Source: an uncultured Rikenellaceae bacterium (GTDB lineage: Bacteria; Bacteroidota; Bacteroidia; Bacteroidales; Rikenellaceae). From it: a DNA stretch of 64,000 nt. A program made the translations under genes and the position numbers. The notes below the pieces were generated by a model. The model was not told the DNA's origin. It was given only the letters and a program-made list of their open reading frames with translations, and made no database searches. The stretch lies in assembly GCA_944325305.1 (NCBI GenBank), contig CALUZO010000014.1, forward strand, positions 62,001-126,000, written 5' to 3'. Below are positions 57,835-64,000 of the stretch, piece by piece. Each line of letters starts with the position of its first letter. Position 1 is the first letter of the stretch.

Positions 57835-58557
57835 TCAAGAGATGGCTTTCATCTTTTCGTACTCGGCATCCATCATCTCCCTGACAACTGCCATCAGCTC
57901 CTTGGCGTCCGAAGCAAGCACCCTCTCTGCGCTCACAGGAGGCAATATGTGGACGCGGAATTTATTTTGAAAATTGAACCTCCATCCATTAAAAGCCGTA
58001 CCCGTACCGACCGTCACACACGGCAGTACGGCAACTCCGGCCTGTTTGGCAAGCATAAACGCTCCTTCGTGGAAACGACCCAACCCATCGGTTTTGCTCC
58101 GAGTGCCCTCTGGGAATATTACCACGGAGATCCCGCGTGCAAGATACCTTTTCCCGTCGTCGACCAATTTGCGCAGCGACTTGACTCCGCCGCGTTCTAT
58201 CGCAATATCGCCGTGCATCCACAGCACCCAGCCAAAAAGGGGCCATTTATAGACCTCTCTCTTGGACACCCACTTGAAATTGAAAGGCAGAACATACATT
58301 AACGGGATATCGAGCATCGACTTATGATTAACCACTACGACATAGGTCTCGTTCTTCCCGACATTATCCATTCCGGTCACATGCCTGCGCCACGAGGGGA
58401 CCATGCCGAAATAAACCGCAGTCCACATACGCGACAACCAATGCAACACCACCCTGTCACGATCGAACAGCACGGTCAAAAACCATGCGACGCACATCAC
58501 CAAAAAAAAGACAAGCGTAACCGACAGCAACAGAATATAATAAAGCACAGAAAACAT
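57835..58557 (-). CDS. plsC: 1-acyl-sn-glycerol-3-phosphate acyltransferase
   Basis: A 240-residue membrane-anchored acyltransferase. Two hydrophobic N-terminal segments are followed by the NHKSMLD (HxxxxD) catalytic motif and the FPEGTRSK motif. It forms phosphatidic acid, the substrate of CdsA encoded at the other end of the window. The ATG at 58557 (MFSVLYYILLL) was chosen; an upstream frame reaching 58611 begins only with TTG. Confidence 0.88.
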   Translation of the reverse strand: MFSVLYYILLLSVTLVFFLVMCVAWFLTVLFDRDRVVLHWLSRMWTAVYFGMVPSWRRHVTGMDNVGKNETYVVVVNHKSMLDIPLMYVLPFNFKWVSKREVYKWPLFGWVLWMHGDIAIERGGVKSLRKLVDDGKRYLARGISVVIFPEGTRSKTDGLGRFHEGAFMLAKQAGVAVLPCVTVGTGTAFNGWRFNFQNKFRVHILPPVSAERVLASDAKELMAVVREMMDAEYEKMKAIS

Positions 58558-58790
58558 GCAAACCGTATTTTTTCGAAGGTTGCGCCATCGTACGACACAA
58601 AACCGCAGCAAAAGCGCCTCAACCGTGCAAGTTTAACATTTTTTTCGCTGATTACCTCGTCGCACAACCATCATTTATCAACATTTAATCACCCGGCACC
58701 ACACACATCGGCAGAGTCCAGATCCACACGCCCGAGTCCCCGAATACCTAACTGCGACACTATAATAAAGCCAATTATCGTTTTTTTTCT

Positions 58791-58799
58791 TATTTTTGC
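58791..58799 (+). promoter_or_regulatory. candidate -7 box of fabD
   Basis: TATTTTTGC matches TAnnTTTG, 26 bp before the fabD ATG. A tract of eight T residues lies just upstream. No clear -33 box. Confidence 0.5.
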
Positions 58800-58825
58800 A
58801 CAGCCAAAACATAAAAGCTCTGACT

Positions 58826-59722
58826 ATGAAAGCATTCGTATTTCCCGGACAGGGAGCCCAATACCCTGGAATGGGTAAAGACCTTTATGAAAACGTCGCG
58901 GAAGCAAAGGAACTGTTCGAAAAAGCAAACGACATCCTCGGGTTCCGCATCACAGACATCATGTTCAATGGCACGGACGAACAACTCCGTCAGACCAAAG
59001 TGACCCAACCGGCAATCTTCCTGCACTCGGTAATACTCGCCAAATCGCTCGGCGCAGCATTCAAGCCCGACATGGTGGCAGGTCATTCGCTCGGTGAATT
59101 CAGCGCACTCGTAGCAGCCGGAGCACTCAGTTTCGAAGATGGATTAACGCTCGTATCGAAACGCGCGGCAGCAATGCAAAAGGCATGCGAAGCCAACCCA
59201 TCAACAATGGCCGCAGTACTGGCTCTCCCCGACGAAAAAGTGGAGGAAATATGCGCATCGGTCGACGGCGTAGTCGTTCCGGCAAACTACAACTGCCCGG
59301 GACAGCTCGTAATATCGGGAAGCAACGAAGCAATAGACGCAGCTTGCGCACTCATGCTCGAAGCAGGAGCCAAACGTGCCCTCAAACTCAGCGTAGGCGG
59401 TGCATTCCACTCCCCGCTCATGGAACCCGCAAAACAGGAACTTCAGGCAGCGATTGAAGCCGCCCCGTTCGCCAAACCGATATGCCCGGTCTATCAGAAC
59501 GTAGATGCAAAGCCATACACCGATCCGGCCAGAATCAAGGCAAACCTGATCGCTCAGCTCACAGCTCCCGTACGCTGGACGCAAATAGTACAAAACATGA
59601 TTGCCGACGGCGCGAAGGAATTTGTCGAATTAGGCCCGGGCAAAGTTCTGGCAGGCCTTGTCGGCAAGATCAACCGCGAAGTATCCGTCACCTCCATCCA
59701 AACTCTGGAAAACCAGCTTTAG
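58826..59722 (+). CDS. fabD: malonyl-CoA--ACP transacylase
   Basis: A 298-residue FabD with nucleophile Ser88 in AGHSLGEFSAL, the early FPGQGAQYPGMG block and the late GGAFHSPLM histidine motif. It loads malonyl groups onto ACP for fatty acid synthesis. The ATG at 58826 places FPGQG at the N-terminus; the frame opens a few codons earlier without a better start. It is followed by a clear terminator, so it is monocistronic. Confidence 0.95.
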   Translation: MKAFVFPGQGAQYPGMGKDLYENVAEAKELFEKANDILGFRITDIMFNGTDEQLRQTKVTQPAIFLHSVILAKSLGAAFKPDMVAGHSLGEFSALVAAGALSFEDGLTLVSKRAAAMQKACEANPSTMAAVLALPDEKVEEICASVDGVVVPANYNCPGQLVISGSNEAIDAACALMLEAGAKRALKLSVGGAFHSPLMEPAKQELQAAIEAAPFAKPICPVYQNVDAKPYTDPARIKANLIAQLTAPVRWTQIVQNMIADGAKEFVELGPGKVLAGLVGKINREVSVTSIQTLENQL

Positions 59723-59744
59723 TTTATAAATATTTTAATATATC

Positions 59745-59778
59745 ATAAAATCCGGCGCCTTAAAGTGCCGGATTTTAT
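59745..59778 (+). terminator. intrinsic terminator after fabD
   Basis: A 12-bp perfect stem (ATAAAATCCGGC / GCCGGATTTTAT) with a 10-nt loop, 23 bp after the stop codon. The T run lies in the 3' arm. Confidence 0.75.
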
Positions 59779-59943
59779 ATTATAAGGTCTTCCATCAATC
59801 CCCCCCCACCACACTCCCCACACTAAAGGACAAGATTCATCTCAAAAACAAAATATCCGCATACAGTTTATTAACTTTTTTCTATTAACAGACGCTCGCA
59901 AGCAAAAAAATATTAAAAACATATTAAAATATTTTCCAAACTA

Positions 59944-59973
59944 TTGGCAGGTTAGAAATAATTTATATTTTTG
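59944..59973 (+). promoter_or_regulatory. candidate promoter of the ROK gene
   Basis: TTGG (59944-59947) and TATTTTTG (59966-59973) are 18 bp apart. The start codon lies about 38 bp downstream. Confidence 0.5.
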
Positions 59974-60011
59974 CAATGACAACAAACCTCAAGTCATCAA
60001 AATAGGGATAA

Positions 60012-61244
60012 ATGGTATCGCTCAAAGAGTTCTTCAATCAACACGAAGACGATATGCTGAAAGGCATATCGCAGAAGAACAGCCTCATAAAGCGCAACAT
60101 CATTGCCTATATGGCAGTCAACGGACAGGCCACTCTCGCCGAACTTACCAAAGAGCTACACATCAGCATCCCGACGATCACCAAACTCATAACCGAACTC
60201 GTCGACGAAAAAATAGTTATCGACAACGGTAAAATAGAAACAGCAGGAGGACGTCGACCCAACATATACGGACTAGCCGACGCCGCCATATATTTCGTCG
60301 GCGTAGACATAGCACGCGACAGCCTGCACTTCGTTGTCACCGACCTCAAAAACAACATAGTATTAGACGAGACGGAAGGCGACTTCGAGTTGACGGACGA
60401 CGACAAATCGCTCAAACGGATATTATCATCCATAGACAAGTTCCTCGCACGCTGCGGCGTCGACCAAGACAAGATCCTCGGTATGGGGGTCTGCATTACG
60501 GGTCGCGTAAATCCCAATACCGGACGCAGCTACAAATACTTCACCAATACCGAAGAACCTCTTACCGAGATAATCGAAAAACAGACCGGCCTTCAGGTAC
60601 TTCTCGAAAACGACACCCGAGCACGATGCTATGCCGAATACTTCTCCGGCAACAACATCAAGAACGAAAAGAACGTACTCTACCTTTACCTCGGACGCGG
60701 CGTGGCCATCGGCGTGGTTATGGACGGCAAACTGTACTACGGAAAGAGCGGTTTCGCTGGCGAATTCGGACACACGCCATTCTACGACAACGAAATCATC
60801 TGCTCCTGCGGCAAAAAAGGCTGTCTCGAGACAGAAGTTTCTGGTATCGCTATCGAAAACAAGATGGTGGAGAGTATCAAAAAAGGTGTCAATACCATTC
60901 TGCGCGAAAAATACGACAACGGTGAAACAATACATATCGACGACATTATCAACGCAGCAAAAAAAGACGATACGCTGTCGATAGAACTCATAGAGGAAGC
61001 CGGCGAAAAAATTGGCAAGAGCATTGCATTCCTTATAAACATTTTCAATCCGGAACTGGTTATAATAGGCGGAAACCTTTCGCGTGCAGGGGATTACATA
61101 ATGCTGCCCCTCAAGGCCTCCACCAATAAATTTTCGCTCAACCTCGTATATAAGGACACACGCTTCCGGCTGTCGCAGATGGGACAAAGCGCAGGAGCAC
61201 TGGGAGCGGCGATGTTAATTCGAAACAAAATAATAGGCTTGTAA
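60012..61244 (+). CDS. ROK-family transcriptional regulator
   Basis: A 410-residue NagC/XylR-type protein. The N-terminal winged helix-turn-helix (about 25-75; TLAELTKELHISIPTITKLITEL) is followed by the ROK sugar-kinase-like domain, with the zinc motif CSCGKKGCLE and EFGHT block. It probably senses a sugar or phosphosugar. A likely ligand cannot be named and no catabolic operon is adjacent. It precedes the GNAT gene by 2 bp. Confidence 0.88.
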   Translation: MVSLKEFFNQHEDDMLKGISQKNSLIKRNIIAYMAVNGQATLAELTKELHISIPTITKLITELVDEKIVIDNGKIETAGGRRPNIYGLADAAIYFVGVDIARDSLHFVVTDLKNNIVLDETEGDFELTDDDKSLKRILSSIDKFLARCGVDQDKILGMGVCITGRVNPNTGRSYKYFTNTEEPLTEIIEKQTGLQVLLENDTRARCYAEYFSGNNIKNEKNVLYLYLGRGVAIGVVMDGKLYYGKSGFAGEFGHTPFYDNEIICSCGKKGCLETEVSGIAIENKMVESIKKGVNTILREKYDNGETIHIDDIINAAKKDDTLSIELIEEAGEKIGKSIAFLINIFNPELVIIGGNLSRAGDYIMLPLKASTNKFSLNLVYKDTRFRLSQMGQSAGALGAAMLIRNKIIGL

Positions 61245-61246
61245 AA

Positions 61247-61783
61247 ATGAACATGCTCGAATCGGATACCGTAAGACTGAGGGCACTTGAACCCGACGAT
61301 GTGGACATCCTCTACAAATGGGAGAATGATACAAACGTGTGGAAAGTCAGCAATACGATCGTCCCGTTTTCGAGACACATACTTCGCCAATTCATCGACA
61401 GCCAGAAATACGACATCTTCGAAACCCGTCAACTGCGCCTAATCATCGAGGCCGTAGATACAGGCAAAGCAGTTGGAACGATAGACCTTTTCGATATCGA
61501 CCCCTATAACCGCCGTGCAGGGATAGGCGTACTCATCTACGATAAAAAAGAACGTTGTCAGGGTTACGCATCAAGTGCGTTGCAGATACTCATACGCTAT
61601 GCCTTCATGATATTGCACCTCAACCAACTATACTGCAACGTACTGTTCGACAACACCCCCAGCCTGATGCTTTTCCGCAGCAAAGGATTCCTCACGATAG
61701 GAATAAAGCGCGAATGGATCAAGACCACCTCGGGCTGGATGGACGAATATCTGCTCCAACTCATAAATCCCAAAAAAGATTAA
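61247..61783 (+). CDS. GNAT-family N-acetyltransferase
   Basis: A 178-residue acetyltransferase, similar in layout to the SpeG/RimJ group (RLRALEPDDVDILYKWEND, IGVLIYDKKERCQGYASSAL and the GFLTIGIKREW block). The acetyl-CoA pyrophosphate loop is ERCQGYAS. Target could be a polyamine, ribosomal protein or drug; not determinable. Coupled to the ROK gene. Confidence 0.83.
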   Translation: MNMLESDTVRLRALEPDDVDILYKWENDTNVWKVSNTIVPFSRHILRQFIDSQKYDIFETRQLRLIIEAVDTGKAVGTIDLFDIDPYNRRAGIGVLIYDKKERCQGYASSALQILIRYAFMILHLNQLYCNVLFDNTPSLMLFRSKGFLTIGIKREWIKTTSGWMDEYLLQLINPKKD

Positions 61784-61857
61784 AACATCCAAGCCTCTCA
61801 ACAGACCGATTCAAACAATACCCTTTATTTTCCATACACACAAAAAAGAGACATGCA

Positions 61858-62481
61858 ATGGAATACCGGGTATTGATTATGCTTTTTCTACTCTCACCGT
61901 TATACACAGTAGCACAAAGGGTGCAAATTGCCGAATTTCCCATGTCGGCCATTAACGAGAAATACCGGATATCTCTGGATACATCCAACTATACCTTATA
62001 TTATAAGATAGGCGCACACCCGGCCGGGACACACAACCCTGTGGAGATCACCATACCACACACTCTTATCAATCTGTTCGTCAACGAATTGAACAGTGCG
62101 CTGAAGCAATACAAATCACTCTCCAGAAAAGCAGACAAGGGCAAACTGGCCAACGACAGACTTATAGGACTAAACCTTGGCATGGATTCTCAAGCCATTT
62201 TCGCAAGATTCAGCTACACCTACTACGACATGGAGTTTTTGTCAGAACCTCTGTTCAACAACTACTACTTCAATAACAAAGACGGCGTCAACTCACTCAT
62301 ATTAATGTGCACGGAAGAGATGAATGCCCATACGGGACAACACGAAGGAGCCATCCTGATTTTCAATAGCGAAAGAGAGATAAGTTTCTTCATCTCATGT
62401 TTCGATAAAAAACTGATACAAAAATATCTCGACACGCTCGACAAGAAAAAACTGGAACGTGAACAGAATGCAGGCATATAA
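61858..62481 (+). CDS. secreted protein of unknown function
   Basis: A 207-residue protein with a signal peptide (MEYRVLIMLFLLSPLYTVAQ). The mature part is mixed alpha/beta with a conserved-looking charged C-terminal helix (DTLDKKKLEREQNAGI). No family recognised. The ATG at 61858 was chosen because it directly starts the signal peptide; the frame continues upstream inside the GNAT gene. It may be co-transcribed with it, with a 74-bp gap. Confidence 0.65.
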   Translation: MEYRVLIMLFLLSPLYTVAQRVQIAEFPMSAINEKYRISLDTSNYTLYYKIGAHPAGTHNPVEITIPHTLINLFVNELNSALKQYKSLSRKADKGKLANDRLIGLNLGMDSQAIFARFSYTYYDMEFLSEPLFNNYYFNNKDGVNSLILMCTEEMNAHTGQHEGAILIFNSEREISFFISCFDKKLIQKYLDTLDKKKLEREQNAGI

Positions 62482-62533
62482 CAACGGCTCAACCACCCAA
62501 AACACAAACAACACCACCGATCGGCAACCACAA

Positions 62534-62986
62534 TTATTTGCACAACTCCGGGAAAACCTTTAGAGGATCATAACCACCCGTACCGTTCCCTTCATAAACA
62601 TAATGACTCAAACCGTTGGTAATCATCATATATTTTGCTCCGATTACCGCATTGTAACGCACCGCCTGGGCATACACTCCAGAATCCACTTTCACTCCCG
62701 GCTCCTTGCATTCGACCAAAAGCAACGGAACGGCATCTCGCCCAAACACCACCAGATCTGCCCTCTGAGGCTGTCCATTTACGTTTACCGAAAATTCCTG
62801 CACTATCATTTGCGGAATCACACCATGCTCGGCAATCAGCCAACTCACAGCATGCCGACGGACCCACTCCTCGGGAGTAAGCACAAGCCAGAGTTTCCTG
62901 ATATCGTCCCACACCAAGTCCACACCATCGCGCGATTGAAGCCTGAAAGAATAATCCGGAAAATTAAGTTTTGGTAAAAGGCTCAT
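62534..62986 (-). CDS. stand-alone type I restriction HsdR_N-like (PD-(D/E)XK) protein
   Basis: A 150-residue protein matching the HSDR_N_2 pattern: EWVRRHAVSWLIAEHG, followed by the nuclease-like core with Asp77 (QRADLVVF) and the ExK pair Glu92-Lys94 (LLVECKEPG). These are normally the N-terminal domain of type I restriction subunits, but here no HsdM, HsdS or translocase is nearby. Free-standing copies are common in Bacteroidota and their role is unclear. The start lies 44 bp downstream of its -7 box. Confidence 0.75.
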   Translation of the reverse strand: MSLLPKLNFPDYSFRLQSRDGVDLVWDDIRKLWLVLTPEEWVRRHAVSWLIAEHGVIPQMIVQEFSVNVNGQPQRADLVVFGRDAVPLLLVECKEPGVKVDSGVYAQAVRYNAVIGAKYMMITNGLSHYVYEGNGTGGYDPLKVFPELCK

Positions 62987-63029
62987 TTTTTAAAGGATTT
63001 TTTTTAACTTGCGTGCTGATTTTTACTCG

Positions 63030-63038
63030 GCAAAGATA
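63030..63038 (-). promoter_or_regulatory. candidate -7 box of the HsdR_N-like gene
   Basis: Minus-strand TATCTTTGC is an exact consensus match, 43 bp before the start at 62986. Confidence 0.5.
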
Positions 63039-63118
63039 AAAATATAACACCGGACGTAAAATATACACAATATAATGCTGGCCAAGAGAAAAAGTTGAGC
63101 TTTTTCAGAGGCAAGATT

Positions 63119-63235
63119 TATATTACAAATATAGTGAAAGGCGAGAGCAATCGCAGAAAGCCTCCGCTTTCGGAGAGTGCCGAGCCGCATCCTATATTCT
63201 AAAAATATAGTGAAAGGCGAGAGCAATCGGAGAAA
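63119..63235. repeat. pair of 33-bp direct repeats with leading inverted repeats
   Basis: Copies at 63127-63159 and 63203-63235 differ at one base (C at 63154, G at 63230), with a spacing of 76 bp. Each begins with AAATATAGTGAAAGG and ends GCAATCG-AGAAA. A small inverted repeat overlaps the start of each (TATATT-aca-AATATA at 63119-63133, and CTATATT-ctaaa-AATATAG at about 63192-63210). On the minus strand each repeat reads toward a TATATTT box resembling a -7 element. Confidence 0.7.
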
Positions 63236-63300
63236 TGCAACTCTCGTAAATTGCCTGTTGCGCATTAATATACATTTTTTTCATAAAACCAGTAAGCAAA

Positions 63301-64000
63301 ATGGCTGTCAATCAGAAAAACCGTAGGAATGAAGCCCTCCTCTACCACTCGGAGGGAAGGCCCGGCAAGATCGAAGTGATTCCTACAAAACCGTACAGAA
63401 CGCAGAACGACCTGTCACTGGCCTATTCGCCTGGCGTGGCCGAACCGTGCCTCGAGATCGAAAAGAATCCCGAAGACGCTTATAAATATACTTCAAAAGG
63501 CAATCTGGTCGCGGTTATCTCAAACGGCACAGCAGTCCTCGGACTCGGCAACATCGGCGCTCTGGCCGGAAAACCCGTCATGGAAGGCAAGGGCTTGCTG
63601 TTCAAGACATTCGCCGACATCGACGTTTTCGACATCGAGGTAAATACCAAAGATGTGGATAAATTTATCGAAACCGTAAAAAACATATCCCCAACATTCG
63701 GCGGCATCAATCTCGAAGACATCAAGGCACCAGAATGTTTCGTCATAGAGGAAAGACTCAAAGAGGAGCTCGACATACCCGTAATGCACGACGACCAACA
63801 CGGCACTGCCATCATTTCAGCAGCAGCCTTGATAAACGCACTCGAAGTCGTTGGAAAGAAAATAGAAAACGTCAGGGTAGTAGTGAACGGAGCCGGCGCA
63901 GCTGCCGTCTCTTGTGCAAAACTCTATATCTCGCTGGGCATTAAACCAGAAAACATGGTAATGTGCGACAGCAAAGGTGTGATAAACACGCAGCGCGCCG
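63301..64000 (+). CDS. maeB: NADP-type malic enzyme, N-terminal part (3' truncated by window)
   Basis: The first 233 residues of a malic enzyme. The start [33 protein letters not shown] and the [17 protein letters not shown] segment (about 80-96), as well as HDDQHGTAI and the NAD(P)-binding GAGAA, fit the MaeB form that often carries a C-terminal phosphotransacetylase-like domain. That domain would lie outside the window. It converts malate to pyruvate and CO2. Confidence 0.92.
   Translation, partial: MAVNQKNRRNEALLYHSEGRPGKIEVIPTKPYRTQNDLSLAYSPGVAEPCLEIEKNPEDAYKYTSKGNLVAVISNGTAVLGLGNIGALAGKPVMEGKGLLFKTFADIDVFDIEVNTKDVDKFIETVKNISPTFGGINLEDIKAPECFVIEERLKEELDIPVMHDDQHGTAIISAAALINALEVVGKKIENVRVVVNGAGAAAVSCAKLYISLGIKPENMVMCDSKGVINTQRA

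Larger units (their letters stand above)
62987..63300. other. divergent intergenic region between HsdR_N gene and malic enzyme
   Basis: This 314-bp stretch holds the minus-strand promoter at 63030-63038, two copies of a 33-bp direct repeat, small inverted repeats before each copy, and a CTCCG/CGGAG hairpin. I see no gene in it, although a minus-strand frame runs through. Confidence 0.55.

Noticed and set aside
55612-58302. 896-codon plus-strand frame opposite parC/parE/plsC
   Set aside because: Antisense shadow spanning several well-supported genes on the other strand.
1-64000. CRISPR, tRNA/rRNA, IS elements, prophage or classic defence island
   Set aside because: No array-like repeats, no cloverleaf-like segment, and no transposase or integrase reading frame was seen.

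Overview
The window is a chromosomal stretch from a Bacteroidota bacterium, most likely order Bacteroidales and plausibly an Alistipes/Rikenellaceae relative. This rests on promoter style (repeated TAnnTTTG -7 boxes, several with a TTTG-like -33 box 18-20 bp upstream), the general lack of Shine-Dalgarno sequences, gene content (OxyR, GH3-type synthetase, deoxynucleoside kinase next to an RsmF-like methylase, MauE/DoxX-TlpA-like protein beside thymidylate kinase, FtsK next to a LolA-like protein, ParE-ParC pair) and roughly balanced base composition. The genus is an inference. I saw no rRNA, tRNA, CRISPR array, insertion sequence or prophage.

Layout. 1-2.4 kb: end of a U32 peptidase-family gene, a SAM methyltransferase, oxyR. 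2.4-8.6 kb: a plus-strand run rsfS-ftsH-cdsA-psd-AI-2E permease, then cdaA, covering ribosome silencing, membrane proteolysis, phospholipid synthesis and c-di-AMP. 8.7-13.5 kb: metX-purD, a polytopic membrane protein and a convergent bioA. 13.8-20.6 kb: an AraC regulator, rmuC (minus), rpe with a coupled unknown secreted protein, and an ABC-F ATPase followed by an RlmB-type methylase. 20.6-21.5 kb: a small AT-rich accessory patch with a doubly frameshifted lipoprotein gene and a 40-residue membrane peptide. 21.6-31.7 kb: argE-argH, a YgjP-type metalloprotein, a small Cys-rich membrane protein and a GH76 lipoprotein (minus), then trkA-GH3-dNK-rsmF-like. 31.9-38.8 kb: the minus-strand block sufBCDS-tmk-MauE/DoxX-like. 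38.9-58.6 kb: a long minus-strand housekeeping block: TPR protein, gyrA, a beta-barrel protein, ftsK-lolA-like, murI, purL, aroK, parE-parC, plsC. 58.8-64 kb: fabD, a ROK regulator with a GNAT, an unknown secreted protein, a stand-alone HsdR_N-type protein, and the start of malic enzyme.

Most of the window is core metabolism and cell-cycle machinery, and nothing here is a clear new defence or mobile system. The most unusual parts are the 20.68-21.45 kb accessory patch, a clamp-binding-like QLDLF tail on ParC, a 45-residue low-complexity extension on GyrA, an inverted-repeat-bounded leader before the ABC-F gene, and a 33-bp direct repeat upstream of malic enzyme.
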